Shown: one piece after another, positions 25,480 through 34,284 of the stretch | How positions within the stretch are numbered: the stretch's first letter is position 1 | Layout: every line of letters begins with the position of its first letter | NCBI GenBank assembly: GCA_016124755.1 | Contig: WGNA01000020.1 | Coordinates: 38,916-102,915, forward strand | From: Bacteroidota bacterium | GTDB lineage: Bacteria > Bacteroidota > Bacteroidia > NS11-12g > UBA9320 | Direction of reading: 5' to 3' | DNA: 64,000 nt | Translations under genes and position numbers: made by a program | Notes under the pieces: model-generated | The model's database searches: none | Seen by the model: the letters and a program-made list of their open reading frames with translations, nothing else | What the model was told of the DNA's origin: nothing

Positions 25480-26661
25480 ATGAAACAACTTTGGGAAGCT
25501 CATTTATTGCTGGCTATTCTGTTTATCATTTATTGGCTGTTCCGGAATAAAATCAATTACCGGAATCGAAGAATCTATCTTTTAATGCTTCCGATTTTAT
25601 CCATCGCAATTCCGTGGCTGCAGCAACATATCATACGAAGTGAAATTATTCTGAATCTGCCGGAAGTCGTAACGGGAAGTAATTACAGTACCCAAAAACC
25701 TCCGGGCATGATTCTTCTGGTTCCCTGGTATTATTCGTATTATACAGGAACGGTAATAATGCTTTTATTTCTAATTCTGAAACTTTTTAAAATTTCCCTT
25801 TCGTTCCGCAACAGTCAAACTCTTGCAGCGTATCCCGGATTCAAAATAACATCAGGTGTATCGGAACAATCCTATTCTTTTTTTAATCACATTCACATCC
25901 GGGAGGGACTTCCTGAAAAACAAAAGACAGTTGTACTTGAGCACGAGATTCTGCACGGACGATTGCTGCATTCGGCAGATCTTATTCTGATGGATATTTA
26001 CCACGCTGTTTTCTGGATTAATCCACTCATGTTTTTAATTAAACGAGAATTAAAACTGGTTCATGAATTTGAAGTGGATGAAAAAATGTATCAGCGATAT
26101 CAGGATGAATATCTCCTGCAATTAGTTGCGCATCAGCTTAACACCGATACAAACCAAATATACTTATCGAGTCTGTTCGGTAATCGAAAAATAATTTCCA
26201 AACGCATTTCAAATATGAAAAACAAAACAAACTTTCCTCAGTGGATTCCCATTCTCTTGTTGGTATTTACGGTAGGATTATCGCTCATTTCCTGGACCGG
26301 CAAAAATTTAGTACCCACAAAAGCTGATACGAACATGTCTCCCCCCGATTCAATATTGCCGAATACTGAACCTCCTGAATTCATTGGCGGAATGGATGCC
26401 ATGGCGAAATACATCAAAGACAACATTCAATACCCTGCAGAAGCCAAATCCCAAAAAATAGAAGGTACCGTATTAGTAAGTTTTGTGGTTGACGAAAGCG
26501 GAAAAGTTACGGATGTAAAAATGATTAAAGGAATTAATTCACTTCTCGATGAAGAAGCAATGCGGGTTATTAAAAATATGCCTGACTGGAAACCCGGAAC
26601 TTCCAACGGAAAAGCCATAAAAGTTAGAATGTCGCTTCCTGTTAAATTTAAATTGGATTGA
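25480..26661 (+). CDS. BlaR1-like M56 metallopeptidase with C-terminal TonB domain
   Basis: A 393-residue membrane protein: transmembrane segments at about 5-21, 33-46 and 87-104, zinc-peptidase motif HEILH at 155-159 with downstream VHEFEVDEKM supplying the third ligand, another transmembrane segment at about 250-268, then a periplasmic TonB C-terminal domain (VLVSFVVDESGKVTDVKMIK, then AMRVIKNMPDWKPGT). Classical BlaR1 ends in a penicillin-binding sensor; here it is replaced by TonB, a typical Bacteroidota arrangement. It probably senses an envelope signal and inactivates the BlaI-type repressor encoded 1 bp upstream. Confidence 0.88.
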   Translation: MKQLWEAHLLLAILFIIYWLFRNKINYRNRRIYLLMLPILSIAIPWLQQHIIRSEIILNLPEVVTGSNYSTQKPPGMILLVPWYYSYYTGTVIMLLFLILKLFKISLSFRNSQTLAAYPGFKITSGVSEQSYSFFNHIHIREGLPEKQKTVVLEHEILHGRLLHSADLILMDIYHAVFWINPLMFLIKRELKLVHEFEVDEKMYQRYQDEYLLQLVAHQLNTDTNQIYLSSLFGNRKIISKRISNMKNKTNFPQWIPILLLVFTVGLSLISWTGKNLVPTKADTNMSPPDSILPNTEPPEFIGGMDAMAKYIKDNIQYPAEAKSQKIEGTVLVSFVVDESGKVTDVKMIKGINSLLDEEAMRVIKNMPDWKPGTSNGKAIKVRMSLPVKFKLD

Positions 26662-26722
26662 TAATTTCAAATCTCAGTTCAAAACAGAGATGCAATTTTT
26701 TTGAAAATTTCTTTGATGAACA

Positions 26723-26760
26723 GTCTCGTAGGGGTAAGGCATGCCTTACCCCTACGAGAC
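26723..26760. repeat. 38-bp perfect palindrome
   Basis: Both 19-bp arms, beginning GTCTCGTAGGGGTAAGGC, match with no mismatch and no loop. It sits between the M56 gene and the T9SS protein gene. As RNA it would form a very stable hairpin, but no T-run follows, so it is not a standard terminator. Confidence 0.8.
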
Positions 26761-26903
26761 CCCACACCCCACACCCTAAACCCAACTGTTACTGACAAGG
26801 AACCAAAACTAATCTAACCACGACCAAACTCAACACAGCACATAAAACCTCGTACACAGACAATCATGCTCAACCACTCCTCGGGTTTCCTTATCTTCGC
26901 TTC

Positions 26904-28838
26904 ATGCGAAACCTCACTTTCCTGCTGGCCGTCTTCCTGTTTCATTTAAATATGTCTGCACAAAAAGTTCCTCCGGTCGACATTAACTGGGTGATGGTTT
27001 TCGATGGTTATAATACAACGGATCTCGCTGATTTGGTGGTAGACGAACAGGGTTATTCTTATGTGGGAATTAATTATTCGATGCAACTCACCATACCCGA
27101 ACTCAATGCGAAATTCCCGTATGGAAGGCACGTCGCCCGTTTAATTTGCAGACTGGATCCCAATGGAAAACCGCTTTGGGCTCATGCCTTCGAATCGCAA
27201 TTCGACGGACGAATAGAATCAATGGCACTCGCACCTAATGGCGATATTCTGATTACCGGATTTTGCGATGGAATTTCTGTGTATCCCTCTCCCGGGGACA
27301 CATTAAGAATGGGATTTCAACATAAGGGACACAGCATTCACAATACGCAGTTTTTGTACATAGCCCGATATAATAAAAACGGGAAACGGATATGGGTGAA
27401 ACAATTTAATCAGGCTTGGGGACAAACCGGAGGAATCGCAACAGACAAAGCCGGAAATATCTGGTGGAGTTTTTATCACCGCGGAACGTTGAAAGATGAT
27501 AAAGGTGTTAAAATTATTGATTCCCTTCCCGAACCGGTTAACCGGTATGATCGCCTTTCGATTGTAAAAATGGATAAAGACGGCAACATCCTGTTCAAGC
27601 TTCCTGTACACGAGCCCGTTAACAAAGATTTTTCCTCCAAACACGCTCCGGCATTAAAAACGGATGCGGATAATAATGTAATTGTTTACGGTTTTTTCAG
27701 AGGTAGAATCGACCTCTCCGAAACCGATTCATTAACCAACGACAATTATTATCAATCCACCGACGGTTTTATTGCTAAATACAATTCAGACGGCCGGTAT
27801 TTATGGTCAAGGAAATTGGGTGGAATGTCGTCTCAGCAAATCCGGGATCTCGCTATTGATGCAAAAAACAATATTTATGTCTGCGGAATTTATCAGCACG
27901 AATGCGTAATTTCTAATGGCATCGATCTTAATCATAAAAGCAATTACGAATGGAAATCCGGAAACAGTTTTTTCTATTGCAAATTTAACCCGAACGGCAA
28001 ATTACAATTCGTTAAATACCAAACCCAAAATCAGTATTCCTCTAACATTTACGCTTCTTCCATTTGTCTCGATCCAAATGGTTACGCGTACATAACCGGA
28101 ACATTTAACGATACGCTAAATTTTGATTCTGACGTACCGCCTCTTTATGCTCCTTCCGATCCGACGTATGCCTATTTAAGCATCTGGAACAACGACACCG
28201 TTAAAATATTGCAATCGGATATAAAGACGAATAAAAGTTGGGCAAACCCGGACAAGGTTCGTTGTGGTGGTGGAAATCTGGTATATGCCGGAACCTATTA
28301 CGGAGAATCGAAATTAGAGAGCAATAGCGGTAAAAAATTTAAACTCACACACAAAGATTACGGCCGGAATTCGTTTGTGGCAGGCAGCCGGATTAACACA
28401 ACACAACCCGTTTTGTTCGACACTTCCGAAAATCATCTCACCGACGATCTCAATAATGTAATTGCCTGTTTGTCTCCGAAATTAGAAACCGATCCCAAAG
28501 TGTGGTTCCCGGATGAAGATCTCCCGGATGAATCTAAAAAAATGATTGATTCAACAGCTAAAAATCAATCCTGCGGAGTAATCCTGAAAACCGGTGAAGT
28601 AACCTTGTATCCAAACCCTACCGATGGAATCACAACTTTAAGACTTCAGGGTTTTAAAGGCAGAATGCAGGTAGATGTAATTTCCGATAAAGGCGATTTA
28701 ATGCTTTCGCAGAAATTACAGGTCGTAAATGAAATAACCGAACTCGACTTCGATCTTTCTACTGTCGCTGCCGGAACCTATTATTTTATTATTTCACAAA
28801 ACGGATTTCAGAAAACACTGCGAGTGATTCGAAAGTGA
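26904..28838 (+). CDS. Secreted beta-propeller-like protein with T9SS sorting domain
   Basis: A 644-residue secreted protein. Signal peptide residues 1-19 (ends NMSAQ). The body has SBBP-like repeat phrases, such as GYSYVGINYS, GDILITGFCD, NNIYVCGIYQHE and GYAYITGTFND, spaced about 60-80 residues apart, which suggest a propeller. The C-terminal 75 residues (VTLYPNPTDG..TTLRLQG, AGTYYFIISQNGFQKTLRV) form a type A T9SS sorting domain, so the protein is exported by the type IX system. A TATCTTCG element about 6 bp before the ATG may be its promoter. Confidence 0.85.
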   Translation: MRNLTFLLAVFLFHLNMSAQKVPPVDINWVMVFDGYNTTDLADLVVDEQGYSYVGINYSMQLTIPELNAKFPYGRHVARLICRLDPNGKPLWAHAFESQFDGRIESMALAPNGDILITGFCDGISVYPSPGDTLRMGFQHKGHSIHNTQFLYIARYNKNGKRIWVKQFNQAWGQTGGIATDKAGNIWWSFYHRGTLKDDKGVKIIDSLPEPVNRYDRLSIVKMDKDGNILFKLPVHEPVNKDFSSKHAPALKTDADNNVIVYGFFRGRIDLSETDSLTNDNYYQSTDGFIAKYNSDGRYLWSRKLGGMSSQQIRDLAIDAKNNIYVCGIYQHECVISNGIDLNHKSNYEWKSGNSFFYCKFNPNGKLQFVKYQTQNQYSSNIYASSICLDPNGYAYITGTFNDTLNFDSDVPPLYAPSDPTYAYLSIWNNDTVKILQSDIKTNKSWANPDKVRCGGGNLVYAGTYYGESKLESNSGKKFKLTHKDYGRNSFVAGSRINTTQPVLFDTSENHLTDDLNNVIACLSPKLETDPKVWFPDEDLPDESKKMIDSTAKNQSCGVILKTGEVTLYPNPTDGITTLRLQGFKGRMQVDVISDKGDLMLSQKLQVVNEITELDFDLSTVAAGTYYFIISQNGFQKTLRVIRK

Positions 28839-28860
28839 TTTTGAAGTACGAGGGTAGATG

Positions 28861-29326
28861 TACGAAGTACGATCGGTTTTGATTTAGTCTTAAATGTTTC
28901 ACCGTATTCATACACTAAGATTAGTAATTGGTTTAGTCGCAGAAGTGTGATACCTGAATTCTTTTCTTCTCACTTTTTTCTTGATAAAAAAGTAAGCAAA
29001 AAATCAAGTCGGAAAGAAAGCTGCCCAAGCGCTCTTTATCATTTGTTGAAAATCTGGGGAAAGAGGTGTCAAGCACTTTCCCGATTTTCTACCAAATGAC
29101 AAATTCCCGCCGGGGCTATCCCGCCTTTCCGACGGCCCACCCACGCGTTCCTACTCAAACATCTTTCTCCGCTTCGCCTGATTTAACTTGATGATGCTGG
29201 GAGCAAAAGTTAGTGTATTCAAACGGAGAAGCATTTAGTCTTAAACAAGGTGTTTAATTTCTATTAGAAATATTCAATTAACGGCAGATGAACGCGAAGT
29301 GCTACGCAAAGGAACGCAGCTTTTTT
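28861..29326 (+). repeat. Host repeat unit 1, interrupted by element copy D
   Basis: TACGAAGTACGATCGGTTTT (28861-28880) through TAGTCTTA (28892), then copy D, then TAGTCTTA again and the rest of the unit (TTTAATTTCTATTAG..., ACGCAGC) to about 29326. The uninterrupted version is at 29372-29474. The unit belongs to a diffuse intergenic repeat with phrases like GCAGATGAACGCAAAGGAAC. Confidence 0.85.
28893..29235 (+). mobile_element. Long-form miniature element, copy D, with target duplication
   Basis: A 343-bp copy with the right end GGAGAAGCATT, the core hairpin and the palindromic module (29008-29133). It is flanked by perfect TAGTCTTA duplications (28885-28892 and 29236-29243). An empty version of the same host sequence exists at 29372-29474, which fixes the insertion point. 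Confidence 0.92.
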
Positions 29327-29371
29327 AATACGATAATCAAATTAAGTCAAAAGGATTTACGAGGGCAGATT

Positions 29372-29474
29372 TACGAAGTACGATCGGTTTTGATTTAGTC
29401 TTAAACAAAGTGTTTAATTTCTATTAGAAATATTCAATTAACGGCAGATGAACGCAAAGGAACGCAGCTTTTTT
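29372..29474 (+). repeat. Host repeat unit 2, empty site for copy D
   Basis: Continuous sequence TACGAAGTACGATCGGTTTT, GATTTAGTCTTAAACAAAG, TGTTTAATTTCTATTAG and onward, matching both flanks of copy D without an insert. A third partial unit (TACGAAGTACGATCGGTTTT) lies at 29555-29574. The rest of 29475-29669 holds only related GCAGATTTACG / GAACACAAAGGAACG phrases and no gene. Confidence 0.85.
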
Positions 29475-29669
29475 ATTTCAATTATCAAATTGCGTGAATC
29501 TGCGAATACAACTCTGCGTGACTTTGCGGTAAAATAGATTTACCAACGCAGATTTACGAAGTACGATCGGTTTTAATTAAAGTGCAGTTCCCAAAAGAAA
29601 TGCTCATTTAAACTCAGATGAACACAAAGGAACGAACGATCTAAAATCGTCGATCTGCGATTGTACTTC

Positions 29670-30233
29670 CTAATTCAGGCTTGGATCAATCGGGGCTTTC
29701 GACAAAAACCGGTAGTCGCCGCCGAATGATTCTACCAATTCTTTCCAGAGTTCCGTAATTGGTTGTTTGCGATGAAACACCTGATATGCATCAATATCTG
29801 TAACGAGCCATGCATCCTGTTCAATTTCTTCTTCCAATTGTCCGACCGACCAACCCGAATATCCCAGATAGAAATGAAAATGATCCACCAAATCCGGATT
29901 GCGTCTCAGAAATTGCATCGCTTCCGAATAATCTCCGCCCCAGAAAATTCCATTTCCCAATTCATGCGAATCCGGAATGGCGCGACCTAATGTATGCAGA
30001 AAATGCAGCGTATTCAGTTCAACAGGTCCTCCCTGAAAAATCGTATCCAACGGAACTGTGTCATCGTTGGTAAGATTGCGAAGTTTGATCTTCATAGGTT
30101 GATTTAACACAAATCCAATCGTGCCTTCTTCTGAGTGATTGGTGAGCAAAACAACTGTTCTTGCAAAATTCGGATCTTTCAGAAACGGATCCGACAACAA
30201 GACTCTTCCGGTGCGTGGTCTTAACTTATTCAA
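29670..30233 (-). CDS. YqgE/AlgH family protein
   Basis: A 187-residue cytosolic protein of the YqgE/AlgH family. The signature is intact: GRVLLSDPFLKDPNFARTVV at the N-terminus, EEGTIGFVLNQPM, FQGGPVELNTLHFLH, GIFWGGDYSEA and HFYLGYSGWSVGQLEEEI. Molecular role unknown. Family N-termini start a few residues before GRLL, which here falls on a TTG at 30233 that overlaps the TGA stop of the Nramp gene. A longer frame running inside the Nramp gene is unlikely. Translational coupling with the transporter is implied. Confidence 0.88.
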   Translation of the reverse strand: MNKLRPRTGRVLLSDPFLKDPNFARTVVLLTNHSEEGTIGFVLNQPMKIKLRNLTNDDTVPLDTIFQGGPVELNTLHFLHTLGRAIPDSHELGNGIFWGGDYSEAMQFLRRNPDLVDHFHFYLGYSGWSVGQLEEEIEQDAWLVTDIDAYQVFHRKQPITELWKELVESFGGDYRFLSKAPIDPSLN

Positions 30234-31498
30234 TGGCTGTTCAGTGAAATTAAATAATAAATACTGAGCAAAAGTAAAAGCACAAAACCCGTCCAGGCAA
30301 CGATTGTTTTTCCCAACGTCCAAAAATCTTTCTGAACGTACCTCCGAACGATTAAAATCCCCAGAAATGCTAATACCGGAGCCGTTAAAAAAGAAATGGA
30401 AGTAGCAATTGTCACCATTTGTTTCATGCTCGAAATAAAGAACGCCAACATCACACTAGCCCCGATCGAAATGATGAACATGATAAATATCCGCAACTTG
30501 CGGTCGTCGACCGGTGCCGTACCAGCGGGTTGTGCGGGATTAAATTTCCAGACCTGTTTACAACTCGCCAGCACTCTGGGCGCTGCATCTAAACAAGTGA
30601 GCGTAGTGCTGAACATCGTTGTGAAAGCCGCAATGGCAATAATGGTAAATGACCAGCTTCCGATGCTCACCGAATAAATATCAATTAACTGACCCGCATA
30701 CACGCCGGCACTGGAAGAAAGTTCGGTTCCGCTGCCATAAATTACATTAGCACCCAAGGCCAAAAAACAAAAAGCGAGAATTGCAGTTCCCCAATACCCA
30801 ACCTTAAAATCAAAAAGAGTTTGTGAGAGACTTGACTTGCTTCCGGTTACTTCATTTTTTTCTTCACTCCACAGCGAATGCCAGATGGCAATATCCAAAG
30901 GTGCCGGCATCCAACCGAGAAAGGCAATCAGGAACACAACATCGGCCGGATTTGAAAGCTGAAAATGCGCCATAAATTCCGGTGATTTTTCAACTCCAGT
31001 ATTAAAGGAAGCGACAAAAGCCACCAATGTTGTAATTGCCAGAACAATCATAATTACCTTCATCAGGTTGTCGAGCACATTAAATTTCCCGACCGCTAAA
31101 ATTGCAATACAAATCGCCAGCAGGATCGCACTCATTTCCCAAGCCGGTATTTCAATTCCTGTAATTTTAATTGCCAGTCCTGCTGTTACCACCGTAACGG
31201 CAGCCTGAATCGTAAACATGGTCGAAACCGTTAGAACCATTACAATAATCAAAGCCCATTTTCCCAAACGGGCATATCCGTACAACAGGTTCTCACCTTT
31301 AACTGCGGTGTATCGCGGACCAATTTCAAAAAACGGATATTTAAAAATATGTGCTAAAACGATTCCGATCACCAGAATCCATCCGTAACGGGCACCCGCC
31401 TGAGTGGATTGAACAATGTGCGAAACCCCGATGGCAGCTCCGGCGTATAATAATCCCGGACCGAGTGCTTTCAGTTTTTGGTTGAGGGTCGGTTGCAT
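30230..31498 (-). CDS. Nramp-family metal transporter relative lacking DPGN
   Basis: A 422-residue membrane protein with about 11 transmembrane segments, recognisable as Nramp by GPGLLYAGAAIGVSHIVQST, then FKYPFFEIGPRYTAVKGENL and LDAAPRV. The canonical metal-site motif DPGN in helix 1 is absent: the position reads GVSHIV. In helix 6 the usual MPHN reads MPAPLD. The family includes relatives with altered sites that carry other metals such as Mg2+ or Al3+, so Mn/Fe transport should not be assumed. Its stop overlaps the start of yqgE. Confidence 0.82.
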   Translation of the reverse strand: MQPTLNQKLKALGPGLLYAGAAIGVSHIVQSTQAGARYGWILVIGIVLAHIFKYPFFEIGPRYTAVKGENLLYGYARLGKWALIIVMVLTVSTMFTIQAAVTVVTAGLAIKITGIEIPAWEMSAILLAICIAILAVGKFNVLDNLMKVIMIVLAITTLVAFVASFNTGVEKSPEFMAHFQLSNPADVVFLIAFLGWMPAPLDIAIWHSLWSEEKNEVTGSKSSLSQTLFDFKVGYWGTAILAFCFLALGANVIYGSGTELSSSAGVYAGQLIDIYSVSIGSWSFTIIAIAAFTTMFSTTLTCLDAAPRVLASCKQVWKFNPAQPAGTAPVDDRKLRIFIMFIISIGASVMLAFFISSMKQMVTIATSISFLTAPVLAFLGILIVRRYVQKDFWTLGKTIVAWTGFVLLLLLSIYYLISLNSH

Positions 31499-31669
31499 GG
31501 AGGCTAAGATAGGAAAATTAAAAAGTCCGGAAACTCAAGATAATGATCTGTTCAAACAATTTTACGGGGTAATAATTCTAAACATCCATTATCCGGAATT
31601 AAGAAGTATAAAAACTCCCGGAACCGAAACCGGTTACATCTTCCGGCAGGCGGGTTCAATATGGATAGC

Positions 31670-31677
31670 TAACTTTG
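31670..31677 (+). promoter_or_regulatory. Candidate -7 element for the CLC gene
   Basis: TAACTTTG fits TAnnTTTG and lies 39 bp before the predicted TTG start at 31717. No TTG at the right -33 spacing was seen. Confidence 0.4.
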
Positions 31678-31716
31678 CCGACCGAAAGTGAACGGATGCC
31701 TCATTAAAAATTAGAG

Positions 31717-33141
31717 TTGAAGAGTAAAGCAATCATACTATTACAACGAATCCGGAATAAGATTAAACACGAGTTCGACAAAATCAGCAATGAGAACCTT
31801 AAGCGCAATCTTCTCAATGCGATTCCCTTTTGGGCGGGTGCCTTTGTTTCCGGGGGAATCGCCGTGTTGTACGCCAAACTTTTTTCACTCGCAGAAGAAG
31901 GGACCAAACTCATTTTTGCCTGGGCCGACTGGACCTTTTTCATCATTACTCCGGCTTGTTTCGTGTTGTCGTGGTGGATCGTTTTAAAATATTCACCGTA
32001 TGCTAAAGGCAGCGGCATTCCTCAGGTGAGCGCTTCCATTGAGTTGGCGAACCCGAAATATTATCACTACGTAAATGCTCTGCTCAGCATACGGGTTGTG
32101 GTAATAAAAATACTCTCCAGTCTGGTGCTGGTTTTTGGTGGCGGAGTGATCGGAAGAGAAGGTCCGACAATACAGATCTCGGCCTCCGTATTTAAAAAGA
32201 TAAATGATTTTCTTCCGCACTGGTATCCCAAAATTTCGAAGCGAAACATGATCATAACCGGAGCTGCAGCCGGACTCGCATCTGCTTTCAATACACCTTT
32301 GGGAGGAATCGTTTTCGCCATTGAAGAACTCACAAAAACTCACTTTAATTTTTTTAAATCGGCGTTATTAACCGGTGTGATTATCGCCGGACTCACAGCG
32401 CTCAGTTTCCTCGGACCTTATCTGTATCTCGGTTATCCCGAGTTAAATGATTTTCATGTTTCTATTATTCTCGCCATTATTCCCCTCAGTATTGTTACCG
32501 GATTTGGCGGAAGCGGAATGGGTCGAGCAATTATTTATTTGCTAAAATTTCTTTCCCGCTTTAAAAAGAAAATAAAAATCGTAGGCTACCTCGCGTTGTT
32601 CGGAGTAATCGTTGCCGCTCTTGCCATTTTTGTCGACAAGCACATTTTCGGATCCGGAAAAGAAATAATGGTTTCCACTTTATTCAGCAATGAAAAACAA
32701 GTAGCGTGGTACCTTCCTATTTTTCGGGTGATCGGTTCCATTCTTTCTTTTGCGACAGGAGGCTCCGGTGGAATTTTTGCTCCGTCTCTGAGTGCCGGAG
32801 CCAGTTTTGGTGCGGTATTCGCCGAATGGTTCGACCTGAGTGAAACCGCTTCCAACCTATTAATTCTATGCGGAATGACCGGCTTTTTAACCAGCATTAC
32901 CCGAAGTCCTTTTACTTCCAGCATCCTCGTTCTTGAAATGACGAATAGCCACAACGTTATATTCTTCATCATGGTTTCGTCGCTCATCGCCAACATCACG
33001 GCAACTGTTGTAAGCCGTCATTCTTTTTACGATTATTTAAAAGATCAGTATGTGGATGAAATTTATAAAATGGATGCAGTTGAAAGACAAAAGGAAAATT
33101 CCGTAGAAACAGAAGAACCGGAAGAAGCAGATTCCAAATGA
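31717..33141 (+). CDS. CLC-type chloride/proton antiporter
   Basis: A 474-residue CLC protein. Ion-path motifs are all present: GSGIP (98-102), GREGP (146-150, with gating Glu148), SGGIFAPSLSAGASFG (GxFxP) and LVLEMT near the C-terminus. The proton-transfer glutamate of antiporters is conserved in FAIEEL (Glu203/204), so a 2Cl-/H+ exchanger is more likely than a channel. There is no CBS domain; the protein ends in an acidic tail (VETEEPEEADSK). It starts at a TTG, and its stop overlaps the next lipoprotein gene by 4 bp. Confidence 0.92.
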   Translation: MKSKAIILLQRIRNKIKHEFDKISNENLKRNLLNAIPFWAGAFVSGGIAVLYAKLFSLAEEGTKLIFAWADWTFFIITPACFVLSWWIVLKYSPYAKGSGIPQVSASIELANPKYYHYVNALLSIRVVVIKILSSLVLVFGGGVIGREGPTIQISASVFKKINDFLPHWYPKISKRNMIITGAAAGLASAFNTPLGGIVFAIEELTKTHFNFFKSALLTGVIIAGLTALSFLGPYLYLGYPELNDFHVSIILAIIPLSIVTGFGGSGMGRAIIYLLKFLSRFKKKIKIVGYLALFGVIVAALAIFVDKHIFGSGKEIMVSTLFSNEKQVAWYLPIFRVIGSILSFATGGSGGIFAPSLSAGASFGAVFAEWFDLSETASNLLILCGMTGFLTSITRSPFTSSILVLEMTNSHNVIFFIMVSSLIANITATVVSRHSFYDYLKDQYVDEIYKMDAVERQKENSVETEEPEEADSK

Positions 33142-33539
33142 AAAAGCATTTTGAATTCATCTGGGTTGCCGTTCTTTTATTTTTCCAGATTTCTTGTGTA
33201 AAAACCCATCAAACAAATAACGAAATCCACAACCAATTTATATCCAGTGACAGCGCATTAAATCTGATATCCGACTTACCGGAAATACTTTTAGAAAGCG
33301 ACAATATATCAAAACGAAGTAACGGAACGAATCACCTGATTTCCTGGATAGAGACATCTCCCGATACTTCCGGAAATCCGTATTATGAAATAACAGTTGG
33401 TGAGGATAATGGAAATTCAGTCGCGGAACTGCACCATTTTCATGTTTACGGTAATCCGGTAAATATTATGTATTACGATATACTTTCGGATGAAGAAATA
33501 TCATTGAAAAAATGGCGTAATCTTTTTCAAAATAAATAA
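33138..33539 (+). CDS. Small lipoprotein of unknown function
   Basis: A 133-residue protein with a lipoprotein signal (FFQISC, Cys at about 20). The mature part looks like an alpha/beta domain (SWIETSPDTSGNPYYEITVG then ELHHFHVYGNPVNIMYYDIL). No family recognised. Its ATG overlaps the CLC stop (ATGA), implying co-expression, and its 3' end overlaps the convergent barrel-like gene by 13 bp. Confidence 0.65.
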   Translation: MKKHFEFIWVAVLLFFQISCVKTHQTNNEIHNQFISSDSALNLISDLPEILLESDNISKRSNGTNHLISWIETSPDTSGNPYYEITVGEDNGNSVAELHHFHVYGNPVNIMYYDILSDEEISLKKWRNLFQNK

Positions 33540-34273
33540 CCAATCTGAAAATAAGAAGACAACCAGTCTGTGCTCAATACATCATTGTAATAAAGCGTTC
33601 GCACATTGTCCTCCATATAAGCCAGATCCACATCTACAAACGAAAGTGGTAGGTGTAACCGGAAGCTCAAACCGTAGTTGAGAAACATATTATTTTCGAA
33701 AATCCATTGTTTACCAATTTTGTACGAAAAGGCAACCGTACGAACCGATCTTACCGGCTCATTAACTTCTGCAAAACCATAATTTCCATTCTGGTATGTT
33801 TCAACTGTATAATGATATCCGGTGAAACGGGTATTGAAAATTCCGATTCCGAATTCCACATATCGTCCAGCCGGATAAATTGCATCTCGTTTTTTCCTAA
33901 AATGCTTGAAGTAAACTTCCATTCCGTTGTTAATGGTATGCCCGATTCGCTTTAACGGAACCACCGAATCGTACTGGCCAAGTCGGGTGTAAGGTTCCTC
34001 TTGTTGCCCCCATGACCACGGATAGGTTTTAAACTTTGAGTGCATGTATTTAATACCGATACCATTTCTCAATCCCACTTTTGTTTCTGCACCAAGATTA
34101 ACTCTTGAAACTATTTTCATGGATTCATATAAATTAAAAAACGGATCCAGTATTTCTCCGCCAACATAAACAGCCGAATGTGTTTTCAGGATACTCTTCT
34201 GAGCCACCGAAATAGTAGAATTCGCAAACAGTAATACCCATACTGCGAACAGAGTTTTAATCGATTTTCCCAT
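33527..34273 (-). CDS. Putative outer-membrane beta-barrel protein
   Basis: A 248-residue exported protein (signal ends SVAQ, about residue 24). The body alternates hydrophobic and polar residues in strand-like stretches with many Gly and aromatic residues and ends in a terminal Phe (YFQIGYLF), as outer-membrane barrels do. No specific family. It is the last gene of a minus-strand group, 11 bp after the M48 protease gene. Confidence 0.6.
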   Translation of the reverse strand: MGKSIKTLFAVWVLLFANSTISVAQKSILKTHSAVYVGGEILDPFFNLYESMKIVSRVNLGAETKVGLRNGIGIKYMHSKFKTYPWSWGQQEEPYTRLGQYDSVVPLKRIGHTINNGMEVYFKHFRKKRDAIYPAGRYVEFGIGIFNTRFTGYHYTVETYQNGNYGFAEVNEPVRSVRTVAFSYKIGKQWIFENNMFLNYGLSFRLHLPLSFVDVDLAYMEDNVRTLYYNDVLSTDWLSSYFQIGYLF

Positions 34274-34284
34274 TTCTTCAGATA

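Noticed and set aside
30234..30323. N-terminal extension of the YqgE protein
   Set aside because: These codons lie inside the Nramp gene, and the family begins near the TTG at 30233.
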